Assembly (NCBI GenBank): GCA_963737555.1
Contig: CAVTTB010000006.1
Span: forward strand, 62,001-126,000
Reading direction: 5' to 3'
DNA length: 64,000 bases
Source of the DNA: JAHJQQ01 sp963737555
GTDB taxonomy: Bacteria > Pseudomonadota > Gammaproteobacteria > Thiohalobacterales > Thiohalobacteraceae
Positions 34,985 through 44,574 of the stretch are shown here, in pieces. A model generated the notes under the pieces. That model worked only from the letters and a program-made list of their open reading frames with translations. It was not told the origin of the DNA and made no database searches. Numbering within the stretch: position 1 is the stretch's first letter; each line of letters starts with the position of its first letter. A program made the position numbers and the translations under genes.

Positions 34985-35459
34985 ATGCAAACGGAACCTA
35001 GCCACGAGCACTTAGCCGCCCTGGACGAAGAGCCATCAGCTACGGGCTGGTCCCAGCAACTGCGCCAGATGCTGGGGATGTCTGGGGAAGGGACACGGCT
35101 GGCCGTGCGCCTTTATGGGCGAACGCTGGAGGTCACCTTCAGCCCCGCTGCGATGGCAGCGGCGGCGGCTCTAACATCACCACTGACCGTAGAACTGGAA
35201 TTGTATTTCAGCTGCCTCGTCCGCAAAGCGGTTCGCTTCCACGCCGCACTCCCACGTGCAGCAGGATTCACCGGATTCACACACCCGCGTGCTCGATCAG
35301 GTGCACCTGCAATTCAGTCCCGTCACAACTCAACATTGTTCGATGGAGAGCCAGTCAGATGCCCCTCCGCTTGAACGCATGCCACTAACAAAACCACAGG
35401 CGTTTCTACCGCACTGGGTGAACATCGACCATCGCCACGGAAAATGGCTTGGTGAATAG
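34985..35459 (+). CDS. Unknown protein upstream of dsrE2 (frame break inside)
   Basis: I do not recognise a named family. The first frame (MQTEPSHEHLAALDEEPSAT...) gives about 85 residues with GEGTRLAVRLYGRTLEVTFSP and VELELYFSCLVRKAVRF. Somewhere between 35180 and 35256 the sense moves to the next frame, which reads TRVLDQVHLQFSPVTTQHC and ends LPHWVNIDHRHGKWLGE. Combined length would be about 158 aa. No signal peptide or membrane helix is seen; cysteines occur in FSC and QHC. It is the first gene behind the TetR-controlled promoter and 68 bases before dsrE2, so a role beside DsrE2 in sulfur handling is a reasonable guess. Confidence 0.6.
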
Positions 35460-35527
35460 GCGGTGATTATGGCTATTGAATACCGTCTGTTCTAGACACT
35501 GTCCCAACACGGACGAGGTACTCCACC

Positions 35528-36134
35528 ATGAATGCACCGACCGAAACCCCGAACGCCAATCTGGATGCTTGGTTAAACCAGAAATTAGACGAGTTACTGC
35601 CGGGCAAGCTGGCGGCGATCAGAAGCCAGCAAGACGCCGTCATTGGCGATCATCGCCACCAAGGGTACGTTGGACTGGGCCTATCCCCCGTTCATCCTGG
35701 CCTCCACCGCGGCGGCCCTGGGTTGGGAAGCCAGCATCTTCTTCACCTTCTACGGCTTGCTGCTGCTGAAGAAGGAAATTCCGTCCGAAGTCAGCCCGCT
35801 CGGCAACCCGGCGATGCCGATGAAAATGCCGTTCGGTCCGAAGTGGTTCCAGGATTTCACCTGGCCGATGCCGAACCTGCTGATGGCCGGCGTTCCCGGT
35901 TTCGAGAAGGTCGCGACGAGCCTGATGAAGCAGACCTTCAAGAACAAGGGCGTCGCCACGGTCGGCGAGCTGCGCGATCTGTGCATCGAAGCGGACGTGA
36001 AAATGTACGCCTGCCAGATGACGGTGGATGTGTTCGGCTTCAGCCACGATGAATTCATCGGCGGCGTGGACTATGTCGGTGCCACCTACTTCCTGCCGAT
36101 CGGTAAGGATGCGGACGTCTGCTTGTTTATCTGA
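35528..36134 (+). CDS. DsrE2-type DsrE/DsrF family protein (frame break inside)
   Basis: DsrE-superfamily protein of the DsrE2 type, about 202 aa, found with rhodanese and TusA in sulfur oxidisers. The N-terminal region (LDAWLNQKLDELLPGKLAAI) is in one frame; after a small indel near 35621 the rest follows: LAIIATKGTLDWAYPPFILASTAAALG, the hydrophobic IFFTFYGLLLLKK, PLGNPAMPMKMPFGP and the cysteine motif VKMYACQMTVDVFGF. The hydrophobic stretches suggest membrane association, as reported for DsrE2. The expected rhd and tusA genes are not adjacent; only the periplasmic rhodanese lies 1.6 kb upstream. A terminator ends the unit. Confidence 0.83.
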
Positions 36135-36154
36135 GATAACCCAATCGCAATCCG

Positions 36155-36186
36155 GCCCGTATTCATGGCTGAATACGGGCTTTTTT
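36155..36186 (+). terminator. Rho-independent terminator after dsrE2
   Basis: An 11-base perfect stem, GCCCGTATTCA with TGAATACGGGC, a four-base loop TGGC and six T make a strong terminator 20 bases after the dsrE2 stop. Confidence 0.93.
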
Positions 36187-36279
36187 ATGGGAAATATGCG
36201 AGGTGCGGCCTGAGCACGCATGTGGGAGAATACGCAGCCTTACAGCCGCAAACGACTCGCCTCTTCGATCCCACGCCCA

Positions 36280-39200
36280 ATGTCCAAGGTAAAATCTCAA
36301 ACCGCTCCAGGCGAGGTGCAATCACTCGCGGCTGAATCACCGCCACTGCCGGAATCGAGCGTACAGGCACGGTGGGGCGGTCTGCACGGCGACAGTCTGG
36401 CCATGACACTGGCCAGCGCAGCGAACAGCGATCGACCGCTGATCATCGTTACACCCGACACTCAGACCGCCGAACGACTGCAACAGGATCTGGACTACTT
36501 CGCCGGCGCCACAGACCAAGCGCGATTGAACTTTCCCGACTGGGAAACCCTGCCCTACGACGCCTTCTCGCCGCATCAGGATATCGTCTCGCAGCGCGTC
36601 GCCTGTCTGTATCGCTTACCGGATCTGCAACAGGGAACGTTGATACTGCCGATTGCGACGCTGCTGCAGCGCGTGGCACCCCGCGATTATCTTACCCAGA
36701 GCAGCCTGCTGCTGGATGTCGGCGAACAGCTGGATCTGGATAAGCTGCGCGGCCAGCTCGATCAGGCCGGCTATCGCTATGTTTCGCAGGTGATGGAGCG
36801 CGGTGAATTCACGATCCGCGGTTCATTGCTCGATTTATATCCGATGGGCGCCGACCTTCCTTATCGTGTCGACCTGCTCGATGACGAGGTCGAAAGCATC
36901 CGCACCTTCGATCCGGAAACGCAGCGCTCCATCGCCAAGGTCGAGCGCATCCGCTTGCTGCCGGCGCGCGAATTTCCGCTCAATGAATCGGCCATCACCC
37001 GCTTCCGCCAGACCTACCGCGCCCGTTTCGAGGGCGATCCACAACGCAGCGTGGTCTACCGCGATGTCAGTCAGGGACTCGCACCCAGCGGTATCGAATA
37101 TTACTTACCGTTGTTCTTCGCGACCACGGCAACCCTGTTCGAATATCTGCCCGACAATGCTGTGATGATGACACTGCCCGGCTGCGAAGCCGCCGCGCAG
37201 GCATTCTGGACACAACTCGAAGACCGCTACGAACAACGTCGTCACGATATTGAACGGCCGCTGTTGCGCCCTGATGAGTTGTATCTCACGCGCGCTGAAC
37301 TACAGACGCTGAGCGAGCGTTACGCGCGCGTGGAGCTCGATCGTTTCGAACTGGAACATCCGACAGGATCAGACCGCAATTTCACCGCCCGCGCCCTGCC
37401 CGATGTCAGTTTCAAACCGCGCAATCCGGAGCCGGCCGCGCAGCTCAAACAATTCATCGCCGAGTTCGCCGAAGGCAACGGACGCATACTGATCGTCGCC
37501 GAATCGGCCGGACGTCGCGAAAGCCTCCGCGATCTGCTGCGCGATCAAAGTATTCATCCGAGCACCTGTGAGAGCTGGGCCGAATTCATCGGCAGCAACA
37601 CGCCGCTGGCACTGGGTGTCGCGCCGCTGGAACAAGGTCTGCTGCTACGCGATCGCGGCCTGGCGATCATTACCGAAACCCAGTTACTTGGACTGCGCAC
37701 GCATCAACGCGCACGACGCAAGGCAGTCCGCGATCCTGAAACACTGATCCGCGACCTCACCGATCTCGCGCCCGGCGCGCCGGTCGTGCATGAAGATCAT
37801 GGCGTCGGTCGCTACCTCGGCCTGCAGAAATTACGCGTCGCCGATATGGAAACGGAATTCCTCACGCTCGAATATGCCGGTGGCGACAAACTCTATGTGC
37901 CGGTCGCCTCGTTGCATCTGATCAGCCGCTATACCGGCACCGCGCCGGAACAGGCGCCGCTGCATAAGCTGGGCTCGGACCAATGGCAGAAGGCGCGTCG
38001 CAGGGCCGCTGAGCGCGTGCGCGATGTCGCCGCCGAGTTGTTGGAAATCCAGGCGCAACGTCAGGCGCGCGGTGGCCATGCCTTCGATATCCACACCGAG
38101 GAATACCGGCAGTTCGCCAGCACCTTCCCGTTCGAGGAAACTGCAGATCAGCAGAGCGCCATCGACGCCGTCCTGGAAGACCTGGCCTCGCCACGCCCGA
38201 TGGACCGCGTGGTTTGCGGCGATGTCGGCTTTGGCAAGACCGAAGTCGCGATGCGCGCTGCGTTCGTCGCCGCGCAGGCCGGACGCCAGGTCGCCGTTCT
38301 GGTGCCGACCACCCTGCTCGCGCAACAGCATTTCCAGAATTTCCGCGACCGCATGGCCGATTGGCCGCTGCGTATCGAGGCGCTGTCGCGGTTCCGCACC
38401 GCCAAGCAGCAGAAGGAAATTCTCGATGCGCTGGCCGATGGCAAGGTCGACATCGTCATCGGCACGCACAAGCTCCTGCAGGACGATGTGCGCTTCAAGA
38501 ATCTCGGTCTGGCGATCATCGACGAGGAACACCGCTTCGGCGTGCGCCACAAGGAGCGCTGAAGGCGCTGCGCGCCGAGGTCGATCTGCTGACGCTCACC
38601 GCGACACCGATCCCGCGCACACTGAATATGTCGCTGTCGGGCTTGCGCGACCTGTCGATCATCGCCACACCGCCGGTGCAGCGCATGGCCATCAAGACCT
38701 TCGTCTGCGAATGGGACAAACAGACCTTGCGCGAGGCCTGTCTGCGCGAAATCAAACGCGGCGGTCAGGTGTATTTCCTGCACAACGAGGTCGAGAGCAT
38801 CGAGCGTATCGCCCGTGAACTCGGCGAGTTGGTCCCCGAGGCCAGCATCCAGATCGGTCACGGCCAGATGCGCGAACGCGAACTGGAACAAGTGATGCTG
38901 GATTTCTATCACCGGCGCTGCAATCTACTGGTGTGCACCACCATCATCGAAAGCGGCATCGACGTGCCCACGGCCAATACCATCATCATCAACCGCGCCG
39001 ACAAACTTGGCCTGGCGCAATTACACCAATTGCGCGGGCGTGTCGGCCGTTCGCATCACCGCGCCTATGCCTATCTGATCACGCCGCCACGCAGCGCAAT
39101 AAGCACAGATGCCGTCAAACGTCTCGAAGCGATCGCCTCTCTGGAAGAGCTGGGCGCCGGCTTCACCTTGGCGACACACGACTTGGAAATTCGCGGTGCC

Positions 39201-39776
39201 GGCGAGCTGCTCGGTGATGAGCAAAGTGGTCAGATCCAGGAAGTCGGCTTCACGCTGTACTCAGAATTGTTGGAACGCGCCGTGAAAGCACTTAAGCAAG
39301 GCAAAGACCCGCAGCTCGATCGACCGCTGGATCATGGTGCCGAAATCGATTTGCATATCCCGACATTGATCCCGGACGACTACCTGCCGGACGTACATGC
39401 ACGTCTGATTCTCTATAAACGGATCGCCAGTGCCGCCGACACTGAGGCGTTGCGCGAATTGCAGGTGGAGATGATCGACCGCTTCGGTCTGTTACCGCAA
39501 CCGGTCAAGGATCTGTTCGCCGTCACCGAGCTCAAATTGCTGGCGCTACCGCTGGGCGTCAAGAAGATCAATGCGGGCGAAACCGCCGGGCGTATCCTGT
39601 TCAATCCGGATCCCAGCGTGGATTCGTTGCGGGTGATCCGCCTGATACAGACCCAACCGAGGCGTTACAAACTCGATGGCGCTGATAAACTGCGTTTCTT
39701 TGCCGACATGATAGATACCCCCGCACGTATCGACGCGGTCGGCGGCGTATTGCGTGAACTGAGTGGAAAGGACTAA
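36280..39776 (+). CDS. mfd: Transcription-repair coupling factor (frame break inside)
   Basis: Mfd displaces RNA polymerase stalled at DNA lesions and recruits UvrA; about 1165 aa. The UvrB-like N-terminal module, the RNA polymerase-interaction domain (PVVHEDHGVGRYLGL) and the RecG-like translocase with Walker A GDVGFGKTEVA (about 648) and DEEH (about 748) are in one frame. It breaks at FGVRHKER, where a single C is missing after 38559; the next frame gives LKALRAEVDLLTLTATPIPRTL at once. The remaining helicase motifs (TTIIESGIDVP, LRGRVGRS) and the C-terminal TRCF domain follow. Start chosen at ATG 36280 (MSKVKSQ). Confidence 0.92.
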
Positions 39777-39780
39777 GACC

Positions 39781-40497
39781 ATGCGCGAGCCAGTCAAATC
39801 ATTATTGAACCGATGGGCGCGGTATCTTGTGCCGATAAGCCTCGGCCTGATGACGATCAGCGCCAACGCGGTCGCGGTGGATTACACAGTAGAACTGGTG
39901 GTGTATTCCGCGTTGCAGCCCGACACCGGTGCCGAGCAATGGTCTGCGCCGCGAACACTACCAGACACTGAACGCAGCCTGATGCTGGGTGAGAATTCCA
40001 CAAGTCTGCTGGAAGGTCCACGCAATCTGCAGGCAATCGCCGATACGCTGCGTCGCTCCGATCGCCATCGCCTGTTGTTGCATTGGTATTGGCAGCAGCC
40101 TGGCTGGCCGGTGACGCAAGCGCGGCCGGTGCTGGTGCAGATTCCCGCGGGTGTCGCCTTGCCAGTAACGGATCTACCGTCAGGCCTTTCAAAGTTCGCT
40201 GCTGATAGTACAGGTGACGGCCAGTTGTCTGCAGCATCGGTAAGCCAAGCGGCAACACCGCTACTCGATGGGACCGTAAATCTAATCGCCGGCGAAATCC
40301 TGCAAGCGGATGTCGATCTGCTCTACCGGGATTCGACGTTGGGAGTGCCTGTGCGTCTGCAAGAGTCGCGGCGCCTGCGCAGCGGTGAACTGAATTATCT
40401 GGATCACCCGCGCTTTGGCGTGCTGGTGCGGGTTACGCCGGTCTCTGCGTCTGTCACTGCACCTATCACTGCGCCTGGGCAAGCATCACCGCGATAA
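39781..40497 (+). CDS. CsiV-like exported protein
   Basis: Protein of the CsiV (DUF2803) family, 238 aa; Shewanella/Vibrio relatives bind peptidoglycan. A signal peptide covers about residues 1-31 (WARYLVPISLGLMTISANAVA). The mature start YTVELVVYSALQPDTGAEQW is the conserved YxVEvivF-type opening, and LRRSDRHRLLLHWYWQQPGW matches the family core (YRvLlH.aW.Q). The last 25 residues are Thr/Pro/Ala-rich. It starts four bases after mfd, the usual neighbourhood, and is surely co-transcribed. Confidence 0.82.
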   Translation: MREPVKSLLNRWARYLVPISLGLMTISANAVAVDYTVELVVYSALQPDTGAEQWSAPRTLPDTERSLMLGENSTSLLEGPRNLQAIADTLRRSDRHRLLLHWYWQQPGWPVTQARPVLVQIPAGVALPVTDLPSGLSKFAADSTGDGQLSAASVSQAATPLLDGTVNLIAGEILQADVDLLYRDSTLGVPVRLQESRRLRSGELNYLDHPRFGVLVRVTPVSASVTAPITAPGQASPR

Positions 40498-40547
40498 TCG
40501 TAATCAAACCGTCATTCCGACGAAGGCCGAATAACACTTCAGAGATG

Positions 40548-40745
40548 AATGGCACTTACTTAAGCGGCTGCCTATCCGATGTAGGGTGGGTTAGGCACGC
40601 AGTTTGTGCCGTAACCCACCAAGCGTGCGCGTCAGGCACACCTTGAATAAACGGGCTGTGTTGCTGCGCAACGCTTGGTGGGTTACGGCACAAACTGCGT
40701 GCCTAACCCACCCTACATTGGTAGACCGCTTAAGTAAGTGCCATT
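40548..40745. repeat. 198-bp palindromic MITE-like repeat
   Basis: Two arms of nearly 80 bases are inverted copies: AATGGCACTTACTTAAGCGG on the left, its complement on the right, then GTAGGGTGGGTTAGGCACGC and onward to AACCCACCAAGCGT. The centre of about 45 bases is unpaired. Each arm also contains its own small hairpin (GGTTAGGCAC/GTGCCGTAACC). The GTAGGGTGGGTTAGGC motif is a repeat I have met in several gammaproteobacteria and other phyla. No coding capacity; it sits between csiV and the perM-like gene, which converge. Confidence 0.85.
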
Positions 40746-40756
40746 TACTTCAAAGC

Positions 40757-41848
40757 TCAATCAGGATTTTCTTGCACGGCTATTCCCGCGGTTTTGACCG
40801 CCTCACGCTCCGCCAGCCAATCCAGATACAGGTTATAGGCAATCGCCAGCAGCGTTGGGCCGATAAACAAGCCGAGAAAACCGAAGGCGAGAATGCCGCC
40901 GATCACGCCGAGAAAAATCAGCGCCAGCGGTGCCTGCACGCCTTTACCAATCAGCAACGGACGCAAGATATTGTCGGCACCGCTGATGACGAAAAAGCCC
41001 CAGGCGGCCATGAAGATCGCCCAGCCGGTTTCACCGGTCACATTCAACCAGATCGCGGCCGGCAGCCACAGCACCACCGGACCACCGGGCACCACGGACA
41101 AAAAGAATGTCGCCATACCGAGCAGAATGGCACCCGGTACGCCGGCCAACCAGAAGCCGATCAAACCCAACAGGGCCTGTGCGGCCGAAGTGCCGATGAC
41201 GCCATTGAAGACGCCGCGCACCGTGGAGGCGACCACGCTCACTTGCCGGTGCCCGGTTTCGCCACCGAGATGCGTCGCGATGCGGGTGATGACATAACGG
41301 GCGTTCTCACCCCACATGTACAGCAGGGTCGAGAGCACCAGCGCCAAGGCGAATTCCAACAAACCACCGCCCAAACCAGCCGTGAAGGCCAGGAAGAAAT
41401 CCTTCACCGGTTTGACCAACGGCTTGAGATCCTGGGAGAGTACATCCGGATTGGCGGCGACGGACTGCCAATACTGCGTGGCGGTCTCTCCGAGCAGTGG
41501 CAGTCCGCTCAGCCACGTCGGCGGCGCTCCCAGACCACTGGCCATTAATGTGCTGACGCGATCCGACAGCAAATGCCAGTTGCTGATCAGCGTCAGCCCA
41601 AGCGTCGTGATCGGCACCAGCAGCACCGCCGTGAGTGCCAAGCCCATCACCGCAGCGGCCAGCCCGCGTCGTTGACCGAGCCAGGCCCGGACCCGCAGAT
41701 AAATGCCCCAGGTAGAGACAGTGATAATGCCGGCCCATAAAATTGCCGTGATGAACGGCCGCACCACCAGATAACAGCCAAACACCAGCAGCGCCAATGC
41801 CGCCGTCACGGCATAGCGTTCGAAGTCCCGGGTACGCTCCGTCGTCAT
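40757..41848 (-). CDS. AI-2E/PerM family membrane transporter
   Basis: Integral membrane protein, 363 aa, of the PerM/AI-2 exporter family. About eight hydrophobic segments are visible, with a larger soluble loop after the third (residues about 95-155). Family landmarks include GVFNGVIGTSAAQALLGLIGFWLAGVPG and GFLGLFIGPTLLAI near the C terminus. Substrates vary and are mostly unknown; the AI-2 label should not be taken literally. It converges with csiV. Confidence 0.87.
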   Translation of the reverse strand: MTTERTRDFERYAVTAALALLVFGCYLVVRPFITAILWAGIITVSTWGIYLRVRAWLGQRRGLAAAVMGLALTAVLLVPITTLGLTLISNWHLLSDRVSTLMASGLGAPPTWLSGLPLLGETATQYWQSVAANPDVLSQDLKPLVKPVKDFFLAFTAGLGGGLLEFALALVLSTLLYMWGENARYVITRIATHLGGETGHRQVSVVASTVRGVFNGVIGTSAAQALLGLIGFWLAGVPGAILLGMATFFLSVVPGGPVVLWLPAAIWLNVTGETGWAIFMAAWGFFVISGADNILRPLLIGKGVQAPLALIFLGVIGGILAFGFLGLFIGPTLLAIAYNLYLDWLAEREAVKTAGIAVQENPD

Positions 41849-41884
41849 AATCGCTGTTTCACCTTTATCTCACGTGACTGACTG

Positions 41885-42628
41885 TCATTCGATGATCGGG
41901 ATAACCTGTTCCAACAATGCCCGCACCCGATCCATGCCGGTCCTCAGATTGCGTTCGATATCATCCATGCTGATTTCACCGGGCCCGCGCCCGGCCGCCC
42001 AATTGGCCACCACAGCGACGGCGGCGTAAGACAATTCCAGTTCGCGCGCGAGGGCGGCCTCGGGCATGCCGGTCATGCCGACAATATCGCAGCCGTCGCG
42101 TTCCAGCCGGATGATCTCGGCCGCGGTTTCCAGACGCGGGCCTTGCGTCGCACCGTAGGTGCCACCGTCGTGCAACTCGAGGTTCGCCTCTCGACCGGCC
42201 TGCAACAGCATGTTGCGCAAGTCCGCGCTATAGGGGTGAGTGAAATCGATGTGCGTGACTCTGGCGAGATCGCCCTGAAAAAACGTGTGTTGCCGTGCCC
42301 AGGTGTAGTCGATGATCTGATCCGGAATCACCAAGGTCTGCGGCGCCATCGCGACAGTAATACCGCCGACGGCGGCCACGGCGATAATCTTGGTGATACC
42401 GATATGATCCAGCGCCCAGAGGTTGGCGCGGTAATTCACCTCATGTGGCGGAATCGTGTGTGCGGTGCCGTGTCGCGGTATGAATACCACCGGGCGACCA
42501 CACATCTTGCCATGCACCAGCGGACCGGACGGCTCGCCATACGGCGTGTGCATGACCTCGCGCCGCTCGATTTCCAGATTCTTCAGGCTGGTCAGGCCTG
42601 TGCCACCGATGATTGCCAATCCTGTCAT
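41885..42628 (-). CDS. S-methyl-5'-thioinosine phosphorylase (or MTA phosphorylase)
   Basis: PNP/MTAP family phosphorylase, 247 aa. Conserved parts: IIGGTGLTSL at the start, PRHGTAHTIPPHEVNYRANLWAL with the phosphate- and substrate-binding His, GGTYGATQGPRLETAAEI, and VGMTGMPEAALARELELSYAAVAVVANWAAG. Ordinary MTA phosphorylases keep adenine-selecting residues in the last loop; gammaproteobacterial neighbours of nagZ such as Pseudomonas PA3004 prefer methylthioinosine. Synteny with nagZ and hpt favours that enzyme: it would yield hypoxanthine, which hpt then salvages. MTA activity cannot be excluded by eye. Confidence 0.85.
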   Translation of the reverse strand: MTGLAIIGGTGLTSLKNLEIERREVMHTPYGEPSGPLVHGKMCGRPVVFIPRHGTAHTIPPHEVNYRANLWALDHIGITKIIAVAAVGGITVAMAPQTLVIPDQIIDYTWARQHTFFQGDLARVTHIDFTHPYSADLRNMLLQAGREANLELHDGGTYGATQGPRLETAAEIIRLERDGCDIVGMTGMPEAALARELELSYAAVAVVANWAAGRGPGEISMDDIERNLRTGMDRVRALLEQVIPIIE

Positions 42629-42658
42629 GTTGCACTCACTCTCCGAAGTTGTTTCAGT

Positions 42659-43213
42659 CTACAGGCCGCGCACGGCATAGATACCGGGCAGGTTGCGGTG
42701 ATAGCCGTGATAATCCATACCGCAGCCGAAGACATAACGATCCACGACCTCCAGACCGACGTAGTCGGCGGTAATCTGCTCAGGCCGACGATCATGCTGC
42801 TTCTGTACCAACACGGCACTATAGACTGCAGCGGCACCTTGCGCGCGCAATTCGTCTTGGATAGCCGCGAGGGTCAGACCTTCGTCGAGGATATCGTCGA
42901 TCACCAGTACAGTGCGGTCGACAAAGGGCAGCAATGGCCGCGTGATCCAGCGCAATTCGCCGCCACGAGTCGTGCCGCGATAACGCGTGGCGTGCAGATA
43001 ATCGATGTGCAGCGGGAAATCCAAGCGCGTCAGCAGATGGCCGGCCGGAATCAAACCGCCGGTCATGACGCAGATGATAATCGGATCGCGCTCACTCAGA
43101 TCGGTTGTGATCAAGGCCGCCATGCGGTCCAAGGCCTCGTTGACCTGTGCGGGTGTGTGGAGCAGATCCGCTTCCGCGTAGATCTGTCGGGCCTGTTCGG
43201 CTGTAATGCTCAT
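42659..43213 (-). CDS. hpt: Hypoxanthine-guanine phosphoribosyltransferase
   Basis: Type I purine phosphoribosyltransferase, 184 aa. The PRPP-binding motif is VLVIDDILDEGLTLAAI and the flexible loop with the RYRGTTRGG segment precedes it; VMTGGLIPAGHLLTRL is the early phosphate loop. GCGMDYHGYHRNLPGIYAV closes the fold. It converts hypoxanthine or guanine to IMP or GMP. Its place 30 bases upstream of the methylthioinosine phosphorylase fits a nucleobase handed from one enzyme to the next. Confidence 0.9.
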   Translation of the reverse strand: MSITAEQARQIYAEADLLHTPAQVNEALDRMAALITTDLSERDPIIICVMTGGLIPAGHLLTRLDFPLHIDYLHATRYRGTTRGGELRWITRPLLPFVDRTVLVIDDILDEGLTLAAIQDELRAQGAAAVYSAVLVQKQHDRRPEQITADYVGLEVVDRYVFGCGMDYHGYHRNLPGIYAVRGL

Positions 43214-43222
43214 GCGACCTCG

Positions 43223-43591
43223 TTAATAGGTAAAGGTGACGGTGTCGTCGTTCATGGCCTCACTGATGATGTAGGCTCCACCGACGGTTTCGGCGATCTC
43301 CGGAATCAGATCGTCGCTCCATATTTCCAGTGTCGGCGTGCACAGCTTGATGACCACGCCGGCTTCGTGCGCATCTTTAATAAAATCGTAGACACTTTTG
43401 TTGCCGCCTTCCTGCACAAACAGTTTTTCGGCAACGCCCTTTTTGGCCAACTCACCGGCGCGCCCACTCAGCACGATCTCGACTTCGTACTCCATGGCCG
43501 CGGCAACGGTCGCCTGAAAAAACGGCGGCCCCAACTCGGCACCGTTGGCTGGATCGGCGTTGACGATGACGATAAACAGTTTGTCAGCCAT
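43223..43591 (-). CDS. Small DsrE-family protein
   Basis: 122-aa DsrE/DsrF-like protein, starting MADKLFIVIVNADPANG. The Rossmann-like DsrE pattern is complete: LFIVIVNAD, FFQATVAAAMEYEVEIVLSG, a KGVAEKLF helix, FIKDAHEAGVVIKLCTPTLEIW and the end segment GGAYIISEAMNDDTVTFTY. One cysteine sits in KLCTP, the position used in active DsrE-type sulfur carriers. It is nine bases upstream of hpt and 38 downstream of the patatin gene, so it belongs to the same transcript. Its role beside purine salvage is unknown. Confidence 0.82.
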   Translation of the reverse strand: MADKLFIVIVNADPANGAELGPPFFQATVAAAMEYEVEIVLSGRAGELAKKGVAEKLFVQEGGNKSVYDFIKDAHEAGVVIKLCTPTLEIWSDDLIPEIAETVGGAYIISEAMNDDTVTFTY

Positions 43592-43629
43592 ATTGGCATC
43601 CTGTCGTGATTGGCGCCGAGACGATTGTG

Positions 43630-44574
43630 TCAGCGCAGCCGTTCAGTGATTGCCGCGCCCAGCTCGTCCGCACATCGATAACCAATATCGATGGCCTCGG
43701 CCGCGCGGTGGAACTCCACCAAGCGGATATGTCCGAGCTTCGGCGAGAGCAGAATATCCGGCGGGTCTCCGGCCATGCGTGCACGGGTAATGCGCATTTG
43801 CATAATGTAAACGCTTTGCGTCAGCACGTCGACCAGTGATGGCAACGCATTACTGTCGCGCTTGAAATCGTTGACCCACTGCTGCGTCTTGGTTTTGAAT
43901 CCTTCGCCAAGCAAGTCCAGCCAGGGAATTTCCTGCATGCGGCTGAGCGCTTTATCCAGGCGATGATTGTTGTCTGTTTCTTGCATTTCAGTGGCACGTC
44001 GATTGAGCAGATCGGCGTTGATATCGATTGCGATAATGCGTTCTGCACCCAGCGCGCGGCACAACGAGACCGGCACCGGATTAACCAAACCTCCATCGAC
44101 CAGCCATTGCTCGCCGACTTTCACCGGTGTCATCAAACCCGGCAGCGCGACCGAGGCACGCACGGCGCGATACATGGAACCCTCGCGAAACCACACCTCC
44201 TGTCCCGACGTGAGTTCCGTTGCCACCGCACCGAAGGGTCGCTGCAAGTCTTCAATGTTCCGATCCGGCAGTCGTGACTCGAAATACTGAAACAGGCGCT
44301 TGCCGCTGATCAGACCGCCGCCGAAACTCACATCCAAATAGGACACGACATCTTGCCAGGTGAGTTCGCGCACCCAGCTTTCAAATTCGTCAAGGTTGCC
44401 GGCCGCCGCCGCCGCGCCGACCAGCGCACCGATCGAGGTACCGCAGATGATATCGGGTTCGAGGTCGTGCTCGCGCAGCCAGCGCAGAATGCCGATATGC
44501 GCCCAACCACGCGCGGCGCCACCGCCCAGGGCGATGCCAATGCGTGGCCGCTTGTTCGTCGCGGTTGTCATCAT
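43630..44574 (-). CDS. Patatin-like phospholipase (RssA-like)
   Basis: Patatin-family serine hydrolase, 314 aa. The oxyanion loop is GGGAARGWAHIGIL, the nucleophile lies in CGTSIGAL (G-x-S-x-G) and the dyad aspartate in VDGGLVNPVPV. Together these predict an active lipid acyl hydrolase, cytoplasmic since no signal peptide is seen. Starts at GTG 44577, ATG 44574 and ATG 44571 all overlap the nagZ stop; I chose ATG 44574. Close to E. coli RssA by domain; the substrate is unknown. Confidence 0.87.
   Translation of the reverse strand: MMTTATNKRPRIGIALGGGAARGWAHIGILRWLREHDLEPDIICGTSIGALVGAAAAAGNLDEFESWVRELTWQDVVSYLDVSFGGGLISGKRLFQYFESRLPDRNIEDLQRPFGAVATELTSGQEVWFREGSMYRAVRASVALPGLMTPVKVGEQWLVDGGLVNPVPVSLCRALGAERIIAIDINADLLNRRATEMQETDNNHRLDKALSRMQEIPWLDLLGEGFKTKTQQWVNDFKRDSNALPSLVDVLTQSVYIMQMRITRARMAGDPPDILLSPKLGHIRLVEFHRAAEAIDIGYRCADELGAAITERLR

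Noticed and set aside
42143..43609. 488-codon plus-strand ORF
   Set aside because: It runs antisense across hpt, the DsrE-like gene and the methylthioinosine phosphorylase, all of which carry clear motifs.
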